Part shown: in pieces, positions 35,687 through 45,955 of the stretch
How the letters are laid out: the number at the start of each line of letters is the position of its first letter
Position numbering within the stretch: the first letter of the stretch is position 1
Assembly: GCF_000337035.1 (NCBI RefSeq)
Contig: NZ_AOJL01000060.1
Span: forward strand, 303,072-367,071
Direction: 5' to 3'
Length of the DNA stretch: 64,000 nucleotides
Source of the DNA: Halorubrum coriense DSM 10284
GTDB lineage: Archaea; Halobacteriota; Halobacteria; Halobacteriales; Haloferacaceae
Translations under genes and position numbers: made by a program
The notes under the pieces: model-generated
Databases searched by the model: none
Told to the model about the DNA's origin: nothing
Seen by the model: only the letters and a program-made list of their open reading frames with translations

Positions 35687-36571
35687 TCAGAAGCCCTCGG
35701 GCCCCTCGCCCTGAAGCTCGCGCTCCGGGCCGTCGGACTCGCCGCCCCGCCCGCCGCGACCGCCAGCACCGGGCTCGCTGCCGCGACCGCCCTGGCGGCG
35801 CTGGCCGCCCGGCCCGGGTGCCTGCCCCGTCTGCTCTTCGACCATCTGCTCTTCGGCCTCGCGCCGGAGCTCCTCGGCGCGGTCGGCGACCTCCTCGGCC
35901 TGCTCGTGGTCGCCGGCCTCCTCGAGGGCGCGCGCCTTCTCCTCTAAGACGCCCGCGTCGCGGTAGCCGAGGCGGATGGCGTTGTCGAAGCACTTCACCG
36001 CGTCCTCGGCGAGCCCGCGCTCGACCAGCAGGAACCCGCGGTTGTACCACGCTTCGGCGAAGCGCGGGTCCGTCTCGACGGCGCGCTCGGCGTGTTCGAG
36101 CGCCTGTTCGCCCCGCCCGGACTCCCAGAGCGAGTACGCGAGGTTCGTCTCGGCGGTCGCGGCGTGTTCGGACTCCTCGTCGATGCGGAGCGCCTCCTGG
36201 TACGCGCCGATCGCTTGGTCGAACTCCTCCAGTTGGGCGTGGGCGGCCCCCTTGTTCACCCACGCCTCCTGCGCCTCCAGCGAGTCCTCCTCGGCGAAGT
36301 TGGCGGCGCGCTCGAACGTCTCCGTCGCCTCCTCGAAGCGGTTGATCCCCATGTACGAGAGGCCGACGTCGATCAGCTGCTCGACGTCGACGTCCTCGCT
36401 GCCGATGTTCCGGCGGTCCAGCTCGTCGGTCAGCACGCGGGAGTCGACGGGGTCGACGCGGCTCGGGTCCTCGCCGAGCTCGGGCGGGTCGAGCGTGAAC
36501 GCGTCGTAGTCGGCGTCGACGCCCTGCCCCGAGGAGAACTCGTGGCCGTCGTCGTCGCGTTCGTCGGTCAT
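35687..36571 (-). CDS. TPR-repeat protein
   Basis: A 294-residue cytoplasmic protein with at least three TPR units (FEEATETFERAANFAEED; AWVNKGAAHAQLEEFDQAIG; AEAWYNRGFLLVERGLAEDA), likely a protein-protein adaptor. An acidic tail precedes a Gly/Arg-rich C-terminus (GRGSEPGAGGRGGRGGE) resembling RGG motifs, which can bind RNA. Start chosen at MTDERDDDGHE. It lies directly upstream of the DUF424 gene. Confidence 0.85.
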   Translation of the reverse strand: MTDERDDDGHEFSSGQGVDADYDAFTLDPPELGEDPSRVDPVDSRVLTDELDRRNIGSEDVDVEQLIDVGLSYMGINRFEEATETFERAANFAEEDSLEAQEAWVNKGAAHAQLEEFDQAIGAYQEALRIDEESEHAATAETNLAYSLWESGRGEQALEHAERAVETDPRFAEAWYNRGFLLVERGLAEDAVKCFDNAIRLGYRDAGVLEEKARALEEAGDHEQAEEVADRAEELRREAEEQMVEEQTGQAPGPGGQRRQGGRGSEPGAGGRGGRGGESDGPERELQGEGPEGF

Positions 36572-36765
36572 ATGGCCGGATTTGGCGGTCAGGACCGGTA
36601 AGGGTTGCGTCGCACCGGGCACATCGGGGACGGTTCGCACGGCGGTGCGTCGAGGGGTACGTCCCGTCGTCGGAATGGGGTGGAAATCAGGAAAATCGAG
36701 TCGTTGACGTGCCGAAAGCGGGCACGCGTCTCACACCGCGGGGCTGACGAACGCTTCGGGCCGTA

Positions 36766-37377
36766 TCAGGCCGTGATGGTGCGGTCGTCGGCGTCGGTGG
36801 CGACGAAGTCGGCCACGAGCATCGCGTCGAGGCTGTCGTCACCGAGCATGCCGGTCGCGAACGCGGTGTAGGCGGTCGCGCCGTCGAAGTCGATGTCCGA
36901 GAGGCGCAGGACGCTGTCCTCCGAGCCGCTCGGACGGACGTCGATGTCGTAGGCGTCGGCGTCGACCGTCGCGAGCGAGGAACTGTCGCCGAAGGCGACG
37001 TTCTCGAAGAGGGGCGATCCGCCGGCCATGACGTCGACCGCGGGAGCGTCCGGGACCGTGTGGACGAACCGGATGCGGGCGTCGCCGGCGTCGACGGCGG
37101 AGCGGTCGTCGGTCAGGACGAGCGCCTCGATGTCGGCGAGGGCGTTGATCGCGAGGACGGTGTAGCTCGCGCCGTCGTCGATCTCGAGCGTGGCGGAGAG
37201 GACCGCGTCGTCGCCAGAGGCGGGGACGATATCGACGTCGTAGGAGCCGGCCTCAACGTCCATATAGTCGCCGAGCGTTCCGAAGGAGACGTTCTCGAGG
37301 AGAGATTCGCCGTCGATTCGGACGTCGACCGCGGGTGCGTCGGGGGAGAAGTGACCGATACGGAGTTGAGTGTTCAT
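36766..37377 (-). CDS. DUF4397-domain protein
   Basis: A 203-residue protein with two DUF4397 repeats: LRIGHFSPDAPAVDVRIDGE and IRFVHTVPDAPAVDVMAGGS. These beta-sandwich domains occur in secreted or surface proteins, but no signal peptide is visible here, as MNTQLRIGH begins directly with the domain. The fold is immunoglobulin-like; ligand unknown. Confidence 0.85.
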   Translation of the reverse strand: MNTQLRIGHFSPDAPAVDVRIDGESLLENVSFGTLGDYMDVEAGSYDVDIVPASGDDAVLSATLEIDDGASYTVLAINALADIEALVLTDDRSAVDAGDARIRFVHTVPDAPAVDVMAGGSPLFENVAFGDSSSLATVDADAYDIDVRPSGSEDSVLRLSDIDFDGATAYTAFATGMLGDDSLDAMLVADFVATDADDRTITA

Positions 37378-37403
37378 GGTGTACCGTATAGTAGGGTATC
37401 TGA

Positions 37404-37413
37404 GTATATAAAC
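37404..37413 (-). promoter_or_regulatory. TATA box of the DUF4397 gene
   Basis: Minus-strand GTTTATATAC is ~30 nt from the ATG, which sets a start with at most a 5-nt leader. The rest of the 375-nt gap up to the SdpI-like gene shows only its opposite-strand promoter (TATATTTAT, 37718-37726) and no gene. Confidence 0.6.
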
Positions 37414-37752
37414 ATAGTGAGATGTTAGATAGCATGATAAGATGGCGAGGAGAACGCCGTCGGACGCCGCATCGTTTGGGAAATAACAGCCGTCGAGAAC
37501 CCGCACTACAAGCCACGAGACACCGGCCAGCCAGCGTTTACGATAAAATTCGTTCTCGCGTTGGACGCGTCCCGATCCCGTTTGATCCCTCATCCGAGTG
37601 CTCTGTCCTTGCCCAAAACTATTAGAAAACAGAAACTTCGACGGTCAACTACACACGGAGTGTCGGAATCGCGACTTTTCACACTTCTCAGGGGGTCGAA
37701 ACGCCTGTTCGGTGCCATATATTTATCAGTTCAGGGCGTGGAGATCCCGGGG

Positions 37753-38448
37753 ATGACAGGTCCTCGACTCTCCACGCGGCTCCGGTTCGGCGTCGCCGCC
37801 CTCCTCGTCGCCGCCGCCGGGGCCGCCAGCCTCGCGGTCGCACCGGACCTCCCCGAACAGATGGTGACGCGGTGGAACGCCGCCGGCGAGCCGACCGGGA
37901 CGCTCTCCCGCACGGCCGGGATGTGGCTCGTGCCGGGCCTCGCGGCCGGCCTCGTCGGCCTGTTCGCGCTGCTCCCGCGGATCGACCCGCTCGGCGAGAA
38001 CATCGCCGGGTTCCGGGTCCACTACGACCGGTTCGTCGTCGTGGTCACCGCGTTCCTCGCCGCCCTCCACCTCGCCGTCCTCGCCGTCAACCTCGGCTAC
38101 GCGGTCGACGTGACGACGGTCGCGGTGGCCGGCGCGGCCGCGCTGTTCTACTACCTCGGAACGCTGCTGCCGCACGTCGAACCGAACTGGTTCGTCGGGA
38201 TCCGGACGCCGTGGACGCTGAGCGACGACGCCGTCTGGGACCGCACCCACGCGCTCGGCGGCCGGCTGTTCAAGCTCTCCGCTGCGCTCGCGGTCGTCGG
38301 CCTCTTCGCCGGCGAGTACGCGATCTACTTCCTCGTCGGTCCGGCGGTCGCGACCGCCGCGATCACCGCTGGCTACTCGTACGTCCTGTACGCGAGGCGG
38401 CCGGACGAGGGAGACGACGGCGACGGGACGGCCCCGGCCGCGAAGTGA
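37753..38448 (+). CDS. SdpI/DUF1648-family membrane protein
   Basis: A 231-residue membrane protein with five to six hydrophobic segments. The DUF1648 motif PDLPEQMVTRWNAAGEPTGT lies after the first helix. The SdpI-like part includes NWFVGIRTPWTLSDDAVWDRTH and the helix pair that follows. SdpI proteins protect Bacillus against a toxin; haloarchaeal members are of unknown role and are likely sensors or immunity-type proteins. An in-frame GTG 15 nt upstream is an alternative start. Confidence 0.85.
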   Translation: MTGPRLSTRLRFGVAALLVAAAGAASLAVAPDLPEQMVTRWNAAGEPTGTLSRTAGMWLVPGLAAGLVGLFALLPRIDPLGENIAGFRVHYDRFVVVVTAFLAALHLAVLAVNLGYAVDVTTVAVAGAAALFYYLGTLLPHVEPNWFVGIRTPWTLSDDAVWDRTHALGGRLFKLSAALAVVGLFAGEYAIYFLVGPAVATAAITAGYSYVLYARRPDEGDDGDGTAPAAK

Positions 38449-38563
38449 GGGGCGAACCGCGGAACGAGAAGCTGACCGCGAAGCGAGGACGCGACCGCGA
38501 GGAGGACAGAGCGCCCGAACCGGAGGTCGGTCGCCCGGGCGAATTCCGCCCCGGTGCCCGGCG

Positions 38564-38570
38564 TTTATAT
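38564..38570 (+). promoter_or_regulatory. TATA box of the ParB-like HTH gene
   Basis: TTTATAT begins 29 nt before the ATG, leaderless spacing, supporting MTEESRAD as the N-terminus. Confidence 0.6.
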
Positions 38571-38592
38571 CCGCAGCCCCGAAGAGGTGTGT

Positions 38593-39255
38593 ATGACCGA
38601 GGAGTCACGCGCGGACCGGCAGTCACCCATCGGCGAGCCGGTGGTCCGGTCGGACCCGGCGGTGACGGGCGACCGGGCCGCGGACGCGGTGGGGTTCGAC
38701 CCGAACGACCCCGACAGCGTCGGCGAGGCCGCGGAGACGGTGGGCCGCTTCGCCGGCGGCGGCGTCGGGGACGACGACAACGTCCTGATGCTGCGCGGGG
38801 CCGCGGCCTGCGCGGCGCTCGTCCGCGGGGTCGGCTCGTACAAGGAGGCGGCCGAACGGGCCGGCGAGGGCGTCTCCGTCGCGTTCATCCGCAAGTGGGC
38901 GCGGGTCCACGACCTCCCGCAGGCGATCCGTCGGCAGGTCGCGAACGGCCGGATCGCGCCGAGCGCGGCGAAACACGTCGCGCGGCTCGGCGGGCGGGAC
39001 CGCTACCTGCTCGCGTGGGCGACGATAGACGGCGGACTCACGGTCCGCGAAGTGCGCGCGATCGCGTCCGCGGTCAACGACGGGGCCGACATCGACGACG
39101 CCGTTCGCGACGCGGGCGTCGAACTCGGCCGCCTTCAGGTCCGCCTCCCGCCCGAGACGTACGTCGAACTGCGACGTCGCGCCTCGATGGGGACCGTCGA
39201 GCCGGGGACGCTCGTCGCCGACGCGGTCGACGAGTACCTCGCGGACGACCGGTAA
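38593..39255 (+). CDS. ParB/KorB-like HTH protein with C-terminal ribbon-helix-helix-like tail
   Basis: A 220-residue protein. The central region (SYKEAAERAGEGVSVAFIRK) and RRQVANGRIAPSAAKHVARL resemble the HTH of ParB/KorB proteins. The C-terminus LQVRLPPETYVELRRRA reads like a ribbon-helix-helix strand and helices. The likely role is DNA binding, as a regulator or segregation-type factor; it corresponds to a haloarchaeal family known to me only as uncharacterised. Confidence 0.75.
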   Translation: MTEESRADRQSPIGEPVVRSDPAVTGDRAADAVGFDPNDPDSVGEAAETVGRFAGGGVGDDDNVLMLRGAAACAALVRGVGSYKEAAERAGEGVSVAFIRKWARVHDLPQAIRRQVANGRIAPSAAKHVARLGGRDRYLLAWATIDGGLTVREVRAIASAVNDGADIDDAVRDAGVELGRLQVRLPPETYVELRRRASMGTVEPGTLVADAVDEYLADDR

Positions 39256-39307
39256 CCGCGCCCGGGGACGGACCCGAGCGCGACACGGAAGAATCCTCTC
39301 TCGACGA

Positions 39308-40681
39308 TTACGCCGCGTAGTCCCGCGCGAACCGCTCCGCGGCCGCGGCGATGGCGGCCCGCGCGCGCTCGACCTGCTCCCACGCGATCGTCTCGTCGGG
39401 GTAGTGCGCCTCGTCGATGGTGCCCGGCCCGAACAGCACCGCCGGAACGCCGGCCGCGACGAAGTGCCGCGAGTCGGCACCGTACGTCGCCCCTCGGGGC
39501 TCGGCGTCCGGGAGGCCGGTCGCGGCGAGGCCGGCGCGGACCGCCTCGACCACCGGCTCGTCGGCGGCGACCTCGGCCGGCTCGAACTGGACGGAGAACC
39601 GCTCGAACCGCGGCGGGTGGTCGCGCAGCCACGGGTCGGCGGCGGCGACCTCGGCCAGCCGCTCGCGGAACGCCGCCTCCACCTCCGCGACGGTCTCGCC
39701 GGGCGCGACGCCGATCCGGAACTCCGCCTCGAGCGTCGCCGGGACCGTCGACGCCCACGAGCCCGCCTCGACCCGGCCGCAGACGACCGGCCACGGGATC
39801 GGGAACTCCTCGTACAGCGGGTGCGACACCGACTCGCCGCGCTCCGCCTCCAGGTCGGCGAACGCCTCGCGCACGGCCTCGAACCGCGGGAGCACGTCCT
39901 CGCCGCGCCAGCGGGTGGCCGCGTGGGCGCTCCGCCCGTCGATCTCCAGCCGGGCCATGAGCGACCCCTCGCAGGCGACGACCGGGCGCAGCTCGGTCGG
40001 CTCCGCAACGATGGCCGCGTCGCGCTCGAAGGGATACGGGTTCGCGAACGCGGCGGTCGCCGCGCCGTAGCCGCCGTCCTCCTCGCCGGCGACGGCCTCG
40101 ACGACGAGCCGAAGCCCGGACGGGGGCAGGTCGACCGAGCCGTCGGCGACGCCCGCCCGGAGGTCCACGGCGGCGCCGACGCAGGCCGCCACCCCCGACT
40201 TCATGTCGGCCGCGCCGCGGGCGGTGAGCGTCTCGCCCAGTTCGTCGTTTCCGCCCTCCGTGGGCCGGTCCGTCGGGCGGGCCCCGGCGTCGCGCCAGAC
40301 CGGCTCGAACGGGTCGTTCGACCACGCGCTCGGCTCGGCGGGGACGACGTCGAGGTGCCCGTTCAACGCGAGCGTCGGGACCGGGTCGGCGGCGGGTTCG
40401 GGAGCCGCGTCGCCGTCGGCGCTCGCGTCGACACGGTCGCCCGCGCCGCCCAGTTCGAGGACGCCGGCGACGCTGCGCCGCCCCTCCACGGTCGCCGCGT
40501 CGAGGTCGTCCGGGAAGGAGGGGTGGTCGGCGAGGACCGTCGGATCCGCGTCCCAGGCGTACGTCTCGAAGCCCAGATCGGCGAGGCGCTCCGCGACGAA
40601 CGCGGCCGCGGCCGCCTCCTCGCCGGCGGTCGAGCGGTGTCGACAGAGGTCGGCGGCGAACGCTCGCATGTCGAACTCCAT
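39308..40681 (-). CDS. M20-family peptidase/deacylase (ArgE/DapE-like)
   Basis: A 457-residue zinc hydrolase. Metal motifs: LALNGHLDVVPAEP (His and Asp), RGAADMKSGVAACVG (bridging Asp), EAVAGEEDGGYGA (Glu-Glu) and, near the end, AVLFGPGTIDEAHYPDE with the final His. The dimerisation domain has the GRSAHAATRWRGED motif. The substrate could be N-acetylornithine, N-succinyl-diaminopimelate or a dipeptide; family members are not separable by sequence. An Ala/Asp-rich insertion occurs at ~80-95. Confidence 0.92.
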   Translation of the reverse strand: MEFDMRAFAADLCRHRSTAGEEAAAAAFVAERLADLGFETYAWDADPTVLADHPSFPDDLDAATVEGRRSVAGVLELGGAGDRVDASADGDAAPEPAADPVPTLALNGHLDVVPAEPSAWSNDPFEPVWRDAGARPTDRPTEGGNDELGETLTARGAADMKSGVAACVGAAVDLRAGVADGSVDLPPSGLRLVVEAVAGEEDGGYGAATAAFANPYPFERDAAIVAEPTELRPVVACEGSLMARLEIDGRSAHAATRWRGEDVLPRFEAVREAFADLEAERGESVSHPLYEEFPIPWPVVCGRVEAGSWASTVPATLEAEFRIGVAPGETVAEVEAAFRERLAEVAAADPWLRDHPPRFERFSVQFEPAEVAADEPVVEAVRAGLAATGLPDAEPRGATYGADSRHFVAAGVPAVLFGPGTIDEAHYPDETIAWEQVERARAAIAAAAERFARDYAA

Positions 40682-40786
40682 GCTCGGCGCGACGGCGGGG
40701 GGTCGGAAACCGTTTCGGGTGGCGACGGCGACGCCTCCCGCGGTTCTAAACGTTTATCCGTCGGCTACCCTTACTGCGATTCGTCT

Positions 40787-40860
40787 GGGCCGGTAGCTCA
40801 GTTAGGGAGAGCGTCCGGCTTTTAACCGGACGGTCGGGGGTTCGAATCCCTCCCGGCCCG
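40787..40860 (+). tRNA. tRNA-Lys (anticodon TTT)
   Basis: The acceptor stem GGGCCGG pairs with CCGGCCC and the discriminator is G. The D arm is TAGCTCAGTTAGGGAGAGC, the anticodon arm TCCGG-CTTTTAA-CCGGA with anticodon TTT, the T arm GGGGGTTCGAATCCCTC. No intron and no encoded CCA. It reads AAA and AAG codons. Its 3' end is duplicated downstream (see the repeat). Confidence 0.95.
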
Positions 40861-41070
40861 CTGTACTGCCGCGAGCAATATCGCGAGCGGCGGTGCTGTG
40901 CTGAGGGAGGGATTCGAAGAGACCGGTCGCGCGCAGTGAGCGAAGCGAACGAGCACGTCCGGGCGTGGTTCGAATCCCGTCGCACCCGTCGGGTGCGACT
41001 GACCCACGCTCGCTTCGCTCGCGTGGATCCCTCCCGGCCCGCTGTACTGCCGCGAGCAATATCGCGAGCG
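40846..41070. repeat. 44-bp direct repeat of the tRNA-Lys 3' end, plus an inverted copy
   Basis: The 44-nt stretch at 40846-40889 (last 14 nt of the tRNA, its discriminator and 29 nt beyond) recurs exactly at 41027-41070. Between them, GGGAGGGATTCGAA (40905-40918) is the perfect inverse of the tRNA T-arm segment at 40841-40854. A partial T-arm-like segment (GGTTCGAATCCCGTCGCACC) also appears at about 40970. The stretch contains no gene and looks like an att-site or recombination scar. Confidence 0.85.
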
Positions 41071-41092
41071 ACAGCACCGTCTCGCTCGTGGC

Positions 41093-41881
41093 TCACTCCG
41101 TGTCGTCGGCCCACTCCAGCGCCGCCCGTCGCCGGTCGAGGAGCGTGCCGTCCGTCTCCCGAACGAACGAGCGGACTGGCGAGAGCGGCGCGTTCTCGTC
41201 GGCCGTCCCGTGCCACGCGCGGAGCGGCAGGTCGGGCGTGTCCGGGCCGAACGAGGCGCTCGCGAACGTCCGGTTCTCGCGTTCGACCGCGCGAGCGCCC
41301 CGGTCGAGGGCCTCGTGGAAGTCGGCCGCCACCGCGTCGGCGACCGCGTCGGAGACCGACCGGTCCGTGTACTGCGAGACGACGGCGTCCGGCACGGAGA
41401 CCGACGCGAACGCCTTCGAGAGTCGGAAGACGACGCGCAGGGCGAAGGGGACGGACGCGAGGGTCGCGAGGGAGTTCTCGGTCGGGGGAACGACGCTGCT
41501 CATCAGGCCGACTCGGGCCACTCGGTCGTCGCCGCCGGCGGCCAGCGCGAACGGCCCGCCGCCGGAGAATCCGAGGATGCCGGCTCGGTCGACCGACTCG
41601 GCGTCGAGGAGTTCGCCGAGGTCCGCCGCCCAGTCGCGCCACGACCACTCGGCCGCGGGCGGCGACGAGCGACCGTATCCGGGGCGGTCGGGGACGAGGA
41701 CGCGGACCCCGACCTCGGCCGCGGGCGCGGCCACCAGCGCGCCGAACAGCCGCGACCCCGGGGTGCCGTGGTGGACGACGACGGGGCGGCCGTCCGGGTC
41801 GCCGCCGGTCGCGTACGAGAGGGTGCGACGGTCGGACAGCGTACACGCGTCCGTCGAGAACTCCGTCGAATGTGACGCCAT
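41093..41881 (-). CDS. Alpha/beta-hydrolase-fold protein, apparently without catalytic His
   Basis: A 262-residue protein with the oxyanion region VVVHHGTPGSR, the nucleophile elbow GFSGGGP (Ser nucleophile) and an Asp in LRAWHGTADENAP. After this Asp the family normally has a His about 25-30 residues on; the remaining 30-odd residues (SPVRSFVRETDGTLLDRRRA) contain none. The gene ends next to the 44-bp repeat, so its 3' end may have been altered. It could be a dead hydrolase or a shortened protein. Confidence 0.8.
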   Translation of the reverse strand: MASHSTEFSTDACTLSDRRTLSYATGGDPDGRPVVVHHGTPGSRLFGALVAAPAAEVGVRVLVPDRPGYGRSSPPAAEWSWRDWAADLGELLDAESVDRAGILGFSGGGPFALAAGGDDRVARVGLMSSVVPPTENSLATLASVPFALRVVFRLSKAFASVSVPDAVVSQYTDRSVSDAVADAVAADFHEALDRGARAVERENRTFASASFGPDTPDLPLRAWHGTADENAPLSPVRSFVRETDGTLLDRRRAALEWADDTE

Positions 41882-42033
41882 CGTGGGACCTGCGCGACGG
41901 TTCTCGGAGGGGCCGAAAACTGATTGCGGTTTCGCGATCGGGGCTCGACCGCGGCGGTCGCGGCGCTCGCGGTCGTCGAAAGGGGAGAGAAACGATGTGC
42001 CGCGTCAGCGCGTGTCGCGGTACGGTGCGGCGT

Positions 42034-42690
42034 TCAGTAGCCGAGCTGCTCGCGCACGAGGACGACCGTCGTCCGGCCCTCCTCGGTCTCGCGCCGGTAG
42101 ACGAGCTGCTTCGCGATCGCGGACTCGGCGCCGTACGCCTCCTGTGCGCGCTCGTTCTCCAGCGGGTACGCGACCGACTCCAGCCGGTCGAAGGCGTCCG
42201 AGAGCGTCGGGACGACCTTGTTGGCCCCCGTGACGATGACGACGTTGCCCGCGGCGAACGGGTACGCGCCGATGCGGCTGCCGGAGAGGTCGGCGGCGAC
42301 CAGCTCGCCGGTCTGCGCGACCGCGTTGATCCCGCCGAGGAAGTAGTCGGCCGTCTGCGACTCGCGCCGCGCGGTCTGTCGCTCCGCGTCGTCGTCGATG
42401 CTCCAGATCTGGTCCGGCAGGCTCTCCCACTCGTGGTCGCCCTCGCTCAGGAACTCGTCGAACCCGATCTCTTCGAGCGTCGTCGAGTGTCCGTTCATCA
42501 CCGAGACCCCGTCGGGAATCTGGGCGGTGACGGTCTCCAGCGCCTCGTCGGCGTCGTCGACGACGATCACGTCGAAGCCGCGCTCCTCCAGGTTCGCGAC
42601 CGTCTCCTCGACGGTCTCGTCGTCCGGGAGCTCGTCTAGTTCCGCGTCGATCTCGGTGTCGTCGGCGTAGTCGGCTTTCTGCTGTGGCAT
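42034..42690 (-). CDS. LUD-domain protein (LutC-like)
   Basis: A 218-residue protein with LUD features: ANLEERGFDVIVVDDADEAL, VSVMNGHSTTLEEIGF and YPFAAGNVVIVTGANKVVPT. LUD proteins such as LutB/LutC take part in L-lactate oxidation or related metabolism; this stand-alone member has no lutA/lutB neighbours here. A TATA-like box lies ~28 nt before the ATG, supporting a leaderless transcript. The substrate is unknown. Confidence 0.88.
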   Translation of the reverse strand: MPQQKADYADDTEIDAELDELPDDETVEETVANLEERGFDVIVVDDADEALETVTAQIPDGVSVMNGHSTTLEEIGFDEFLSEGDHEWESLPDQIWSIDDDAERQTARRESQTADYFLGGINAVAQTGELVAADLSGSRIGAYPFAAGNVVIVTGANKVVPTLSDAFDRLESVAYPLENERAQEAYGAESAIAKQLVYRRETEEGRTTVVLVREQLGY

Positions 42691-42711
42691 GGTGAACGTG
42701 AGAACCTCGTC

Positions 42712-42719
42712 GATAAATT
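42712..42719 (-). promoter_or_regulatory. TATA box of the LUD gene
   Basis: Minus-strand AATTTATC is ~28 nt before the ATG. The rest of the ~350-nt stretch up to the thermosome gene holds only the hairpin described separately and no convincing gene. Confidence 0.55.
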
Positions 42720-43020
42720 GGAGGGCCGGGACTCACTTAATCGCTCGCTGACACCGCTGTCCGGTGGTTACGCGGGTGTTACCGTCGTGTCGCGCGCGCC
42801 GAGTGTGCGGGTTGCTAGCGTGGAACGATAGAGCGAAACGAGGCGGTCGCGTCGCTGGGAGGTCGGCGTCGATAAAATTCGCGTGTCGTCGTGGCCCGAA
42901 GGGGCGCGCGACGGTCGGTCGGTGAAGTGGTCCGGCGAAACGGCTGCGGTCGGAGTGGGGGGTGAAGGCGTTAACCGAACTTCACACCTCGCGGGTCGCG
43001 TGCGCTCCCCGCTCGGTATC

Positions 43021-43039
43021 GAGGTTCTTTCAGAACCTC
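43021..43039 (-). terminator. Hairpin directly after the thermosome stop codon
   Basis: GAGGTTCT-TTC-AGAACCTC, a perfect 8-bp stem with a 3-nt loop, begins 3 nt after the TAA of the thermosome gene. No long T-tract follows, so it may stabilise the mRNA 3' end rather than terminate by itself. Confidence 0.6.
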
Positions 43040-43041
43040 GC

Positions 43042-44727
<1,686 letters not shown>

Positions 44728-44752
44728 TACAACCATTGATTGTTTGTGATTC

Positions 44753-44760
44753 TATATAAA
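44753..44760 (-). promoter_or_regulatory. TATA box of the thermosome gene
   Basis: Minus-strand TTTATATA, 26-33 nt before the ATG. It is a strong box, fitting a highly expressed, heat-inducible gene, and it decides the start. Confidence 0.65.
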
Positions 44761-44890
44761 CGTTTTGCTCGGTTCGTGCGGAACCGCAACACGGTGGGGG
44801 AGTATCTGGGCGCATGCGGTGCGTTCACACGTTCCTTTATATAGAACTCCAGATCGACTACTGGATACAGATTGTTTATATACGGACCGC

Positions 44891-45200
44891 GGTGGCGCGT
44901 GCCGACGAGCGCCCGGAAGGCGATGAGTCGCACGCGCGAGGTCGCCGGCGCTACGCGCCGGCTGCCAGAGGGACCTCCGGTCCCTCGCTGGAGTCGCTGG
45001 CGGTCGAAGCGAAGCGACGACCGCCGGCGACGAGGCTGGGGAGGGGTGAGGTGCGGTGGCGGTCGGGGTCGGGCGGGACTCGAAGGGGCAGTCGCGAGGC
45101 GGGCGCAGGTGACGTAAGGACCGCAGGGAGCGAGTGAGACGAGCGACTGAGGACCGCGGCGAGCGTGCGCCCGCCTCGCGACTGGGGCTTTGGCGGTGGT
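44891..45200 (+). repeat. Dispersed structured non-coding element, copy B
   Basis: It has the same ordered blocks as copy A. GCGCGTGC (44895-44902) pairs with GCACGCGC (44930-44937). The 19-nt strands 45089-45107 and 45166-45184 are perfectly complementary, and they differ from copy A by compensatory changes (TCGCGAG/CTCGCGA versus CCGTGAG/CTCACGG). A larger multi-branched insert (GTCGCCGGCG...CGCCGGCGAC closing further hairpins) replaces the simple arm of copy A. Two AT-rich TATA-like boxes (about 44836-44845 and 44873-44881) lie upstream. The remaining sequence to the KH gene holds nothing recognised. Confidence 0.75.
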
Positions 45201-45317
45201 CTCCGTCGATCTGTACGGCCGAGCGACTGAGGCGTTGATAATGGGTGCCACGTCGCAGCAGCGGTCGCCTACAATCGGAGGAGGATCGCAACGGCGACGA
45301 CAGGAGAATTCGCTTTC

Positions 45318-45860
45318 TTACTGCGGCGCGTTGAAGCTCACGTCGTCGTCGAGCTCGTTCGACATGCGCTCTAGGTACGAGTACACCGCGCCGTGCGGGG
45401 CCCCGTCGAGCAGCATCCCGACGGCGCGCCGGACCACTTCCAGCTCCTCCGGCTGGCCGACCGCGCCCACTGTCGACCCGTAAACGACGACGTTCGCGCC
45501 CGACAGCTCCTCGATGAGCTCGCGCGTCCGGCCGTTCTCGCCGATGATCCGGCCCTTCTTGCGCTGGAGGTCGTTGTCGTTGCGGGTGTGTTCCGACAGG
45601 TCGACGAGGTCGAGCGTCCGGAGGTCGTGGTCGAGGATCGACAGCGCGGTCTCCGGCTTGAAGCCACGCCCGATCGCCTTGATGACGTCCGGGGCCACCA
45701 TCGCCGCCACGGGGTCGTCGCGCTCCTCGATGGCGACGCTGCCCGACTCCGAGTCGATGTCCAGCCGCACGTTCGCCCGCTCTTCGATCTCCCGCATCGT
45801 CTCGCCGCCGGCGCCGATGACGACGCCGATCCGGTCCTGCGGAACCGTCACGTGTTGCAT
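45318..45860 (-). CDS. KH-domain RNA-binding protein (Pno1/Dim2-like)
   Basis: A 180-residue protein with two KH domains: MQHVTVPQDRIGVVIGAGGE (GxxG loop) and LQRKKGRIIGENGRTRELIE (second GxxG loop). The order KH-KH, and its place next to RIO1 kinase, match the archaeal Pno1/Dim2 ribosome-biogenesis factor that binds the 3' end of 16S rRNA. Start chosen at MQHVTV, which removes a frame shared with RIO1. Confidence 0.93.
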   Translation of the reverse strand: MQHVTVPQDRIGVVIGAGGETMREIEERANVRLDIDSESGSVAIEERDDPVAAMVAPDVIKAIGRGFKPETALSILDHDLRTLDLVDLSEHTRNDNDLQRKKGRIIGENGRTRELIEELSGANVVVYGSTVGAVGQPEELEVVRRAVGMLLDGAPHGAVYSYLERMSNELDDDVSFNAPQ

Positions 45861-45955
45861 ACCACGGCGTACCCGGCGGAGCCTTTTAAGCGTGTTCCGC
45901 GGCGGCCGCCGCGTGACGGGGGTCTCGGACCGCTTGCGGAGGAAATAGACGCGAC

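Noticed and set aside
40960..41000. Second tRNA-like gene near tRNA-Lys
   Set aside because: Only a T-arm-like segment is present; no matching acceptor 5' strand, D arm or anticodon arm could be found.
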